From Streptomyces sp. CB01881 (GTDB taxonomy: Bacteria; Actinomycetota; Actinomycetes; Streptomycetales; Streptomycetaceae): DNA of 34,220 nucleotides. The notes beneath the pieces are model-generated. The model searched no databases and was not told where the DNA came from. It worked only from the letters and a program-made list of their open reading frames with translations. A program made the translations under genes and the position numbers. Shown here piece after piece: positions 1-6,228 of this stretch. The stretch lies in assembly GCF_002953255.1 (NCBI RefSeq), contig NZ_CP026498.1:9147526-9181745 (forward strand), given 5' to 3'. Position 1 is the first letter of the stretch. Each line of letters begins with the position of its first letter.

Positions 1-352
1 GTGGTCTCCGCGCGGCGTCGGCGAGGCGTCCGGCTTCGGCGTGGTCGAGGAGCTCGCGGACGCGCTCGGCGCGGCCGTCGGCGCCTCGCGCGCCGCCGTC
101 GACGCCGGCTGGTACCCGCACAGCAACCAGGTCGGCCAGACCGGCAAGCAGGTCTCCCCGCAGCTCTACGTGGCCAACGGCATCTCCGGCGCCATCCAGC
201 ACCGGGCCGGCATGCAGACCTCGAAGACCATCGTGGCCGTCAACAAGGACCCGGAGGCCCCGATCTTCGAGCTGGCCGACTACGGCGTGGTGGGCGACCT
301 CTTCGAGGTGCTGCCGCAGCTCACCGGCGAGGTGAAGGCCCGCAAGGGCTGA
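1..352 (+). CDS. etfA: Electron transfer flavoprotein alpha subunit, C-terminal part (5' end outside window)
   Basis: The readable protein (frame 2, to the TGA at 350-352) is the FAD-binding C-terminal domain of EtfA. EtfA pairs with EtfB to carry electrons from acyl-CoA dehydrogenases to the respiratory chain. Visible family motifs are GAAVGASRAAVDAGW, QVGQTGKQVSPQLYVA, GISGAIQH and NKDPEAPIFELADYGVVGD. These hold the residues that contact the FAD pyrophosphate and adenine in known EtfA proteins. The first nine bases read VVS in frame 1, as in the usual VVSGGRGVG motif, but the conserved continuation (RGVGEASGFG) lies in frame 2, so there may be a small deletion or read error at the window edge. 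An acyl-CoA dehydrogenase gene nearby fits the pathway. The gene converges on the DUF35 gene across a strong palindrome. Confidence 0.9.
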   Translation, partial: WSPRGVGEASGFGVVEELADALGAAVGASRAAVDAGWYPHSNQVGQTGKQVSPQLYVANGISGAIQHRAGMQTSKTIVAVNKDPEAPIFELADYGVVGDLFEVLPQLTGEVKARKG

Positions 353-374
353 TCCGGCCGAGAGCGGACCACAC

Positions 375-422
375 ACGCCGGAGGGCGTGGCACCGGGTAC
401 CCGGTGCCACGCCCTCCGGCGT
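375..422. terminator. Perfect 22-bp inverted repeat, bidirectional terminator
   Basis: Arms 375-396 and 401-422 are perfectly complementary over 22 bp around a 4-nt GTAC centre. The element lies between the stop of etfA (352) and the stop of the convergent DUF35 gene (440). There is no U-tract, which is usual for actinomycete terminators. The position and stem strength make a shared terminator the natural reading. Confidence 0.85.
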
Positions 423-439
423 TCGGCGTGCGGCCGCCG

Positions 440-874
440 CTACTCCGCGAAGGCCGCCAGGTGCTGGGTGAAGCCGCCCTGGCTCGGCGGCAGCGGGCGC
501 GGCTCGGCCGGCTGGACCCGCTCGACCTCCTCCTGGGGGAGCAGCGTCAGCTCCGGCTGGTCGGAGTCGGCCGACGGCGTCAGCCGGACCTTGGTGCCCA
601 CGGGGACGGTGCTGCGCAGGCCGTTGACGATGCACCAGACGTCGAAGCCCTCGGCCATCCTGATCAGCGACTTCTGCCGGGCGAGCGGCGTCCGCGCCTG
701 CTCGACGGCGCAGCGGCGCACCACGCCGGTGCCCTCGCTGCGCTCCAGCCGAAGGTCGGTGGAGCCGCAGGTGGGGCAGAGCAGCCGCTGGAAGGTCGGG
801 TTGTTGCACCACGTACAGCGCTGGAAGTAGAGCGGGGCGCTCCCGGCTTCGGCGTCGATGGCTGAGTGGACCAC
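440..874 (-). CDS. DUF35 zinc-ribbon/OB-fold protein
   Basis: 144-residue protein with an N-terminal rubredoxin-like zinc ribbon (C20-x2-C23 and C33-x2-C36: CTWC, CPTC). An OB-fold-like segment (GTGVVRRCAVEQARTP to VPVGTKVRL) and a Pro/Glu-rich tail follow. This is the DUF35 architecture, whose members often accompany thiolases or acyl-CoA enzymes and are thought to help bind acyl-CoA or its partner enzyme. The GTG start at 872-874 is supported by a GGAG eight bases upstream. A nearby ATG at 880-882 is in another frame. The gene diverges from the acyl-CoA dehydrogenase and shares its operator region, so a common acyl-CoA pathway is likely. The substrate cannot be told from sequence. Confidence 0.8.
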   Translation of the reverse strand: MVHSAIDAEAGSAPLYFQRCTWCNNPTFQRLLCPTCGSTDLRLERSEGTGVVRRCAVEQARTPLARQKSLIRMAEGFDVWCIVNGLRSTVPVGTKVRLTPSADSDQPELTLLPQEEVERVQPAEPRPLPPSQGGFTQHLAAFAE

Positions 875-919
875 GGTGTCATCTCCCTGCTCTCGGACCT
901 GGTTCCCGGACTGACAAAA

Positions 920-949
920 AGGATAGGGAACTCAGTGCTGCCCTGTGAA
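920..949 (-). promoter_or_regulatory. Predicted sigma70-type promoter of the DUF35 gene
   Basis: Reading the minus strand, TTCACA (949-944) and TATCCT (925-920) are separated by 18 bases, a good match to the vegetative -35/-10 arrangement. Operator-like site 1 (927-939) fills most of the spacer, where a bound repressor would block polymerase. Confidence 0.5.
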
Positions 950-1003
950 GGCACTGAGTTCCCTTTTTGCTGCGCACATGCATAATGAAGGGTACTGAGT
1001 GCC
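927..1003. promoter_or_regulatory. Three copies of a 13-bp operator-like palindrome, GGNACTSAGTNCC
   Basis: Site 1 is at 927-939 (GGAACTCAGTGCT), site 2 at 950-962 (GGCACTGAGTTCC) and site 3 at 991-1003 (GGTACTGAGTGCC). Each is an imperfect dyad around a central C or G. Sites 1 and 2 together also form a perfect 13-bp inverted repeat (926-938 with 951-963). Site 1 lies in the spacer of the DUF35 promoter, and site 3 sits where the dehydrogenase transcript should start, just after CATAAT at 981-986. The layout fits repression of both divergent genes by one dimeric regulator. The TetR protein at 2267-3082 is the nearest candidate, but that link is inferred. Confidence 0.6.
981..986 (+). promoter_or_regulatory. 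Predicted -10 element of the acyl-CoA dehydrogenase gene
   Basis: CATAAT lies 40 bp before the start codon in one of the few AT-rich spots of the region. No convincing -35 is seen; TTCCCT at 959-964 gives a 16-base spacer and overlaps operator site 2. Confidence 0.4.
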
Positions 1004-1026
1004 GTCGTGAAACAGGAGTGCCGATC

Positions 1027-2178
1027 ATGAGCCAGGACTTCGATCTCTTCCGGATCTCCGAGGAGCACGAGATGCTCCGTGAGGCGGTGCGTTCGCTGGC
1101 CGAGGCGAAGATCGCTCCGTTCGCGGCGGAGGTGGACGAGCAGGGCCGGTTCCCGCAGGAGGCGCTGGACGCGTTGCAGGGCAACGACCTGCATGCGGTG
1201 CACGTGCCGGAGGAGTTCGGTGGTGCGGGGGCGGACGCGCTGGCGACGGTGATCGTGATCGAGGAGGTCGCGCGGGTGTGCGGCTCGTCGTCGCTGATCC
1301 CGGCGGTGAACAAGCTGGGTTCGCTGCCGGTGCAGTTGTCGGGTTCGGAGGAGCTGAAGGCGAAGTACCTGGGGGCGCTGGCGCGGGGCGAGGGGATGTT
1401 CTCGTACTGCCTGTCGGAGCCGGAGGCGGGTTCGGACGCGGCGGGGATGAGGACGCGGGCGGTGCGGGACGGTGACTTCTGGGTGCTGAACGGGGTGAAG
1501 CGCTGGATCACCAATGCGGGTGTGTCGGAGTTCTACACGGTGATGGCGGTGACGGATCCGGAGCTGCGGTCGAAGGGCATCTCGGCGTTCGTGGTGGAGA
1601 AGGGTGACGAGGGGGTCTCCTTCGGTGCGCCGGAGCGGAAGCTGGGGATCAAGGGTTCGCCGACGCGTGAGGTGTACTTCGACAACGTGCGGATTCCGGC
1701 GGACCGGATGATCGGTGCGGAGGGGACGGGGTTCGCGACGGCGATGCGGACGCTGGACCACACGCGGGTGACGATCGCGGCGCAGGCGCTGGGGATCGCG
1801 CAGGGGGCGTTGGACTACGCGAAGGGGTACGTGCGCGAGCGCAAGCAGTTCGGGAAGCCGGTCGGTGACTTCCAGGGTGTGCAGTTCATGCTGGCGGACA
1901 TGGCGATGAAGCTGGAGGCGGCGCGGCAGCTGACGTATGCGGCGGCGGCGAAGTCGCAGCGGGGGGACGGGGACCTGACGTTCTTCGGGGCGGCGGCGAA
2001 GTGCTTCGCGTCGGACGCGGCGATGGAGATCACGACGGACGCGGTGCAGTTGCTGGGCGGGTACGGGTACACGCGGGACTACCCGGTGGAGCGGATGATG
2101 CGGGACGCGAAGATCACGCAGATCTACGAGGGCACCAACCAGATCCAGCGCATCGTGATGGCCCGCAACCTGCCGTAG
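1027..2178 (+). CDS. Acyl-CoA dehydrogenase
   Basis: 383-residue flavoenzyme of the acyl-CoA dehydrogenase family, which forms the 2,3-double bond of an acyl-CoA and passes electrons to ETF. Landmarks are the FAD/substrate segment YCLSEPEAGSDA, the WITNAG motif, RKQFGKPVGDFQ, and the C-terminal QIYEGTNQIQR holding the predicted catalytic base Glu368, the usual place in short- and medium-chain enzymes. Length is typical. ATG 1027 was chosen because AGGAG lies at 1013-1017; an upstream in-frame ATG at 967 would run through the operator. Codon choice leans to GCG, GTG, CGG and GGG, unlike the GCC/GTC/GGC habit of its neighbours. Chain-length or branched-chain specificity is not readable. A 12-bp hairpin follows the stop. 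Confidence 0.93.
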   Translation: MSQDFDLFRISEEHEMLREAVRSLAEAKIAPFAAEVDEQGRFPQEALDALQGNDLHAVHVPEEFGGAGADALATVIVIEEVARVCGSSSLIPAVNKLGSLPVQLSGSEELKAKYLGALARGEGMFSYCLSEPEAGSDAAGMRTRAVRDGDFWVLNGVKRWITNAGVSEFYTVMAVTDPELRSKGISAFVVEKGDEGVSFGAPERKLGIKGSPTREVYFDNVRIPADRMIGAEGTGFATAMRTLDHTRVTIAAQALGIAQGALDYAKGYVRERKQFGKPVGDFQGVQFMLADMAMKLEAARQLTYAAAAKSQRGDGDLTFFGAAAKCFASDAAMEITTDAVQLLGGYGYTRDYPVERMMRDAKITQIYEGTNQIQRIVMARNLP

Positions 2179-2187
2179 CCCGGCGCG

Positions 2188-2222
2188 CGGCGGTGCACCC
2201 GGCGGACCGCGGTGCACCGCCG
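2188..2222. terminator. Hairpin after the acyl-CoA dehydrogenase gene
   Basis: Arms CGGCGGTGCACC (2188-2199) and GGTGCACCGCCG (2211-2222) are perfectly complementary with an 11-nt loop, beginning ten bases past the stop codon. No U-tract. Likely separates the dehydrogenase from the TetR gene. Confidence 0.6.
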
Positions 2223-2254
2223 GACACGCAGGTCCGGCTGTTCGAAGCCGGTGC

Positions 2255-2267
2255 TATGTTCCGGGAA
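2255..2267 (+). promoter_or_regulatory. Predicted leaderless promoter of the TetR gene
   Basis: TATGTT (2255-2260) fits the actinomycete -10 pattern TANNNT and ends six bases before the ATG at 2267. Transcription would then begin at or next to the start codon. No ribosome-binding site precedes that ATG, which agrees with a leaderless message. The overlapping GGTGCTATGTTCC (2250-2262) matches the upstream operator pattern at 10 of 13 positions (counting N as a match), too weak to call a site. Confidence 0.45.
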
Positions 2268-3082
2268 TGAGCGAGAAGGAAGAACAGGACCAGCCCATGA
2301 ACGACGGGCCGCCGAAACCGGCGATGCGCGAGGCGCTGGTCGCCGCCGCCTTCGAGCTCTTCCTGGAACGAGGCTTCGAACAGACCACCATCGACGACAT
2401 CGTCTCGCTCGCCGGGGTCGGCCGGCGCTCCTTCTTCCGCTACTTCCCGGCCAAGGAGGACGTGGTCTTCCCCGACCACGAGCGCAGCCTCGCCGAGATG
2501 ACGGAGTTCCTGGAGTCCGGCAACGGCGAGGAGGACCCGGTCCGGCACGCCTGCGACGCCGCCCGCCTCGTCCTGCGGATGTACGCCGAGCAGCCGTCCT
2601 TCTCCGTGCAGCGCTACCGGCTCACCCGCAAGGTGCCCGGCCTGCGCGCGTACGAGCTGTCGGTGGTCTGGCGCTACGAGCACACGCTCGCGCACTACCT
2701 GCGCGGCCGCTTCGCCGACCGGCCGGACGGTGCGCTGCGGGCCGACGTGATCGCGGCCGCCGTCGTCTCCGCGCACAACCACGCGTTGCGGACCTGGCTG
2801 CGCTCCGGCGGAGAGAGCGACTGGATCGCCGAGGTGGACGCGGCGATGGCCTTCGTCACCGGCACCTGGAGCGACCGCCCGGCCGACAGTGCGTCGGGTG
2901 GCGCGGCGTCGGGCGGCGGTGCGTCCGGCGGTGCGTCGGGTGGCGCGGCCGCCGGCTCCGGCGGTGAGGAGGACCCGGACGACGTGGTGGTGCTGGTCGC
3001 CAGCCGCCGGGTGCCGCTCTGGCGGATGGTGCAGGGGATCGAGAGCGCACTGGGGGAGACCCGCCACGTGCAGCCGCGGTGA
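2267..3082 (+). CDS. TetR/AcrR-family transcriptional regulator
   Basis: 271-residue protein with a TetR-type DNA-binding domain near residues 20-68. The helix-turn-helix reads TTIDDIVSLAGVGRRSFFRYF followed by PAKEDVVF, very close to the family pattern. The ligand-binding part is all-helical and unassigned. An unusual Gly/Ala/Ser-rich run at about 208-233 is followed by an acidic patch and a final helix, making it longer than the usual 190-220 residues. The start at 2267 is preferred because a -10 element sits just before it; ATG 2297 is possible but has only a distant GGAAG. It lies directly after the dehydrogenase and may bind the repeated palindromes at 927-1003, but that is inference from position. 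Confidence 0.88.
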   Translation: MSEKEEQDQPMNDGPPKPAMREALVAAAFELFLERGFEQTTIDDIVSLAGVGRRSFFRYFPAKEDVVFPDHERSLAEMTEFLESGNGEEDPVRHACDAARLVLRMYAEQPSFSVQRYRLTRKVPGLRAYELSVVWRYEHTLAHYLRGRFADRPDGALRADVIAAAVVSAHNHALRTWLRSGGESDWIAEVDAAMAFVTGTWSDRPADSASGGAASGGGASGGASGGAAAGSGGEEDPDDVVVLVASRRVPLWRMVQGIESALGETRHVQPR

Positions 3083-3088
3083 TCCCGT

Positions 3089-3232
3089 GACTCTTCCGGG
3101 CTTCGTCGTCTTCTTCGTAGTCTTCTGAGCCTCCTGGGCTTCTGGGCCTCCCGCTTCTTGGTTTCCCGGCCTCCTGGCCGCCCGGCTTCTTGGTCTTCTG
3201 GACGGCGCTGCCTTCTGGACGACGCCGCCCTT
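3089..3232. repeat. Pyrimidine-rich low-complexity tract with CTTCTGG-like repeats
   Basis: The plus strand is dominated by C and T, with CTTCTT, CTTCTGG, CCTCCTGG and TTCTGGACG recurring imperfectly (CTTCTGGACG occurs twice near 3195-3220). It fills the gap between the TetR stop and the chloride-channel gene, where no gene or promoter is evident. Translation of either strand gives only Lys/Pro/Gly-type low-complexity peptide. Confidence 0.6.
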
Positions 3233-3381
3233 TCGACGGCTCACCCGTGCGGCGTAACCCGCCCGGGGCGCGCCGTGCGGAGCGCGTCGGTTGCCGCGCG
3301 CGCCCCTGCGCCCCGGGCGAGACTCGGTCCCAGGACGGGGCCGGGCGGCGGCGGGCCCCGGGGAGCGCGAGGGAGCGGGCA

Positions 3382-4764
3382 TTGTCCGAGCAGACCAGGA
3401 CGGCGAGTGGCGGCCCCACCCTGCAAGAGGTGTTGCTGAAGAAGGGGTACCTCGGACTGCTGCTGGTCTCGGCCCTGGTCGGCATCCCGGTCTCGCTGGC
3501 CGCGTTCGGCTTCGTCAGTCTGGAGCACGAACTCCAGCACTGGATCTGGGAGAGCCTTCCCGACGCCGCCGGGTTCGACAGCCCGCCCTGGTGGTGGCCC
3601 CTGCCCGCGCTGCTGCTCGCCGGTCTGCTGCTGGCCCCGATCGTGACCCGGCTGCCGGGCCGCGGTGGCCACGTCCCGGTGGACGGGATCGGCGGCCCGC
3701 CGACCATGCCGAAGTCCGTCCCCGGCGTGGTGCTGGCCGCCCTGGCCTGCCTGCCGCTCGGCGCGGTCCTCGGCCCCGAGGCGCCGCTGATGGCGATGGG
3801 CAGCGGCCTGGCCCTGCTAGCGGTCGGCTCCGCCAAGCGGACGTCCCAGCCGCAGTTGGCACCCGTGCTCGGTGCGACCGGCTCGGCGGCGGCGATCTCC
3901 ACCATCTTCGGCAGCCCGCTGGTCGCCGCCGTGATGATGATCGAGGCGGCCGGGCTCGGCGGCCCACGGCTGATGGCGCTGATCCTGCCGTGCCTGTTGG
4001 CGAGCGGCATCGGCGCGCTGGTCTTCACCGGCTTCGGCCACTGGACCGGCCTGTCGATCGGCGCGCTCTCGCTGCCCTCCGAGCCACCGTCGGGCATCCC
4101 CGACCCCGGTGACTTCCTCTGGGGCATCCCCATCGCGGCAGCCGTGGCGGTGCTCTGCGTGGCGGGCCACACGATCGGAGGGGTGGTCAAGACGTACACC
4201 AACGGCGAGCCGCAGGGGCCCGCGCCGACCGCCCGCCGGACGGCGGCCCGTACGGTGGTCTGCGCGGTCGCGGTCGGCGTCTGCATCTCCGCGTACGCGC
4301 TGCTCACCGGGCGCTCGCCCGCGGAGGCGGCCCTGTCCGGGCAGATCACCCTCGGCGAGCTGGCCGCCGACCCGGCCTCCTGGTCGATCGGGGCGCTGCT
4401 GGCGCTGGCACTGTGCAAAGCGGTCGGCTGGGGCATCGCGCTCGGCAGCCTCCGCGGCGGCCCGATCTTCCCGGCGCTCCTGATCGGCGCCGCCGTCGGG
4501 GTGGCCTGCGCCCCGCTGCCCGGCTTCGGCACCGCGCCGGGCCTGGCGGCCGGGCTCGCCGCATCCGCCGCGGCGGTCACCCGGCTGCCGGTCACCAGCG
4601 CCGTGCTCGCGGCGGCGCTGCTCGGCGCGGACTCCACGAGCGCGATGCCGCTGCTGATCGTCTCGTCGGTGACCGCAGTGGTCGTGGGCGAGATGGCCCG
4701 AAGCCTCGTCCGGCGTCCGGCCGCCGCCCAGCGGGACGGGCACGACCGGGCGGAGGCGGGCTGA
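3382..4764 (+). CDS. CLC-family chloride channel/antiporter
   Basis: 460-residue integral membrane protein of the CLC family, which moves chloride (often exchanged for protons) across the cytoplasmic membrane. Family signatures are GPEAP around Glu133 (the gating glutamate of the GxEGP motif, with Ala in place of the second Gly), GSGLALL after it, and GGPIFPALLIGA near 358-369, matching the GxFxP selectivity region. About ten or more hydrophobic helices are visible. The TTG at 3382 is preferred because GGGAG (3371-3375) lies six bases upstream. The open frame extends to 3190, but that stretch reads as Arg/Gly/Pro-rich non-coding sequence without a ribosome-binding site. Transport mode and physiological role are not readable. 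Confidence 0.85.
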   Translation: MSEQTRTASGGPTLQEVLLKKGYLGLLLVSALVGIPVSLAAFGFVSLEHELQHWIWESLPDAAGFDSPPWWWPLPALLLAGLLLAPIVTRLPGRGGHVPVDGIGGPPTMPKSVPGVVLAALACLPLGAVLGPEAPLMAMGSGLALLAVGSAKRTSQPQLAPVLGATGSAAAISTIFGSPLVAAVMMIEAAGLGGPRLMALILPCLLASGIGALVFTGFGHWTGLSIGALSLPSEPPSGIPDPGDFLWGIPIAAAVAVLCVAGHTIGGVVKTYTNGEPQGPAPTARRTAARTVVCAVAVGVCISAYALLTGRSPAEAALSGQITLGELAADPASWSIGALLALALCKAVGWGIALGSLRGGPIFPALLIGAAVGVACAPLPGFGTAPGLAAGLAASAAAVTRLPVTSAVLAAALLGADSTSAMPLLIVSSVTAVVVGEMARSLVRRPAAAQRDGHDRAEAG

Positions 4765-4796
4765 CGCCAGGCCGGCCCGTGTCTCCGGCGTTCGCG

Positions 4797-4822
4797 TCCG
4801 ACCCGCTCCTCCGACCCGCTCC
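4797..4822. repeat. Two tandem 13-bp copies of TCCGACCCGCTCC
   Basis: Exact tandem copies at 4797-4809 and 4810-4822, in the 63-bp gap between the convergent chloride-channel and NTF2-like genes. No hairpin is formed; probably slippage. Confidence 0.6.
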
Positions 4823-4827
4823 TCCGG

Positions 4828-5274
4828 CTACGCCGACGGGACGGCGGCGGCCATCAGCGGGCCCCACGGCGCGGCGTCGAAGATCAGCGCGATCGAGGCG
4901 ATCCGCCCGTCCCGCAGCCGGAAGTGCTCGGCGGTGCGCTGGGTGCCGACCGGCGAGGCGGTGTGCACGTCGTACACCAGCGTTGCCTCGTCCGGACCGT
5001 ACAGCTCGCTGAGCAGCTCGACGCCGGTGACCAGCCCGAGGAAGCCGTCCAGCCCCGCGAGGTGGCCGGTCGGGCTGGACGAGGTGATCAGCGGGCTGCG
5101 GAAGGCGAACGGCTCGCCGGTCTGCGCGGCGGCGCCCGCCACGTCACCCCGGAACCGGGCCTCGTGGTACGCCCGGACGGTGTCCCGGGTCCGGCGGGTC
5201 TGGCGCGCCTGCTGGGGCTGCTGTTCGGCGGTGCCCTCAGTGCCCTCAGTACTCACGGTGCTCGCAGTGCTCAT
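4828..5274 (-). CDS. NTF2/SnoaL-like protein
   Basis: 148 residues. After a Thr/Gln-rich lead of about 30 residues, it shows the NTF2-like pattern: RDTVRAYHEARFRGD at the first helix, a DGFLGLVTGVELLSEL middle helix, and strands ending TAEHFRLRDGRIASIALIFDAAPW. This small cone-shaped fold is used by SnoaL-type cyclases, ketosteroid-isomerase relatives and many binding proteins. No catalytic residue set can be assigned with confidence. ATG 5274 has an AGGAGGGGGAG purine run just upstream. The gene lies 22 bp after the MarR gene on the same strand, so the two probably form an operon, with the MarR protein as the likely regulator. The N-terminal STVSTEGTEGT run is repetitive. Confidence 0.75.
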   Translation of the reverse strand: MSTASTVSTEGTEGTAEQQPQQARQTRRTRDTVRAYHEARFRGDVAGAAAQTGEPFAFRSPLITSSSPTGHLAGLDGFLGLVTGVELLSELYGPDEATLVYDVHTASPVGTQRTAEHFRLRDGRIASIALIFDAAPWGPLMAAAVPSA

Positions 5275-5296
5275 GGTGCTCCCCCTCCTGGTGAGT

Positions 5297-5977
5297 TCAC
5301 GGCTTCGTGTCCGGCTGCTGCGGACGGTCGAGGTACTGCTCGATACGCTGCTGGTTCTCCACCAGGCGGAGGCAGAGGTGGCGCAGTTGGGCCAGCTCGT
5401 CGGGCGAGAACCCGTGGAAGACCGCCGCCATGGCGCGCTCGGTCGGTGCCCGGAACGCGTCCAGCCAGGCCCGCCCGTCCGGGGTGATCGCGACCAGGAC
5501 GGCTCGCCGGTCGCGCGGGTCGGGCAGACGCCGGGCGAGGCCCTCCCGCTCCAGGGTGTCGACCAGCCCGGTGACGTTGCGCGAGCTGACGCCGCCGGCC
5601 CGGGCCAGCTCGCCGACGGTGAGCCCGCTCGTGCCGACTGCGCCGCTCGTGCTGGTCATTTCCGTCGTACCGGTCGTATCGGTTGTGTCGGCTGTATCGG
5701 TCGGGGTTGCCGCGCCCGCCTCCCCGGCCGCGTTCAGCCGGATCAGCACGTCCAGTGCGCCGGAGCTGAGTCCGCGCCCCTGGGTGCCGTGCGTCCGCAG
5801 CCGCTCGACGGCGTGGAACGCCGAGCGCGCGGCGGCCGCCGCCTCCAGGGCGAGGGTGTCCCCGCCGCGGGTGAACCCCGTCATGGCGGCCCGGACCCGG
5901 GTGTCGTACAGCCGGCCCTCGGCATCGCGGTCCAGCGGACCGGCGGCCGGCTCCTCGGATTTATGTACGTACTTCAT
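5297..5977 (-). CDS. MarR-family transcriptional regulator with a Thr/Asp-rich insertion
   Basis: 226 residues from ATG 5977. The winged helix is clear: LTVGELARAGGVSSRNVTGL as the helix-turn-helix, then VDTLEREGLARRLPDPRDRRAVLV, where the DxRDxR wing is typical of MarR proteins, and a C-terminal dimer helix (LRHLCLRLVENQQRIEQYL). Between the first helices and the recognition region lies a low-complexity insert of about 25 residues rich in Thr, Asp and Ser. Family members usually have about 140-170 residues. An in-frame ATG at 6031 is possible, but 5977 sits inside a palindrome that looks like an autoregulatory operator. It probably controls itself and the downstream NTF2-like gene, releasing DNA on binding a small ligand. 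The ligand is unknown. Confidence 0.85.
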   Translation of the reverse strand: MKYVHKSEEPAAGPLDRDAEGRLYDTRVRAAMTGFTRGGDTLALEAAAAARSAFHAVERLRTHGTQGRGLSSGALDVLIRLNAAGEAGAATPTDTADTTDTTGTTEMTSTSGAVGTSGLTVGELARAGGVSSRNVTGLVDTLEREGLARRLPDPRDRRAVLVAITPDGRAWLDAFRAPTERAMAAVFHGFSPDELAQLRHLCLRLVENQQRIEQYLDRPQQPDTKP

Positions 5978-5985
5978 AATGAAGT
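5971..5985. promoter_or_regulatory. 15-bp palindrome over the MarR start codon
   Basis: ACTTCATAATGAAGT is a perfect 7-1-7 palindrome that contains the MarR ATG (complement of 5975-5977), in a short AT-rich island. MarR dimers bind palindromes of this size, so an autoregulatory operator is likely. A second self-complementary word, GTACGTAC, lies at 5965-5972. Confidence 0.55.
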
Positions 5986-6228
5986 CATTCTGTAGATCGG
6001 GAGCGGTGCGTGTCAACGCCCGGGGCAGCACCGCGCGCGAGCGGAGGCGGCCCCAGGCCGACGAGGTGCGTCCGCGTCAACGACGGCTGGCCGTGCACCC
6101 GTTCGGCGGACAGCCGGTGAACATCCGTCGATTCGCCGGTGCCGACCGCGGTCCGTGCGGCATAACGGAGGGGTGCCCGCCCAGCACGGCGCACCGGAGC
6201 CCACCGGACCGGCCGAAGGACCTCACCG

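Noticed and set aside
5220..5274. Repeated ACTGAG/CTCAGT words at the 5' end of the NTF2-like gene, similar to the operator at 927-1003
   Set aside because: Only half-sites match; the words come from the repeated STVSTEGTEGT coding stretch and do not form the 13-bp dyad.
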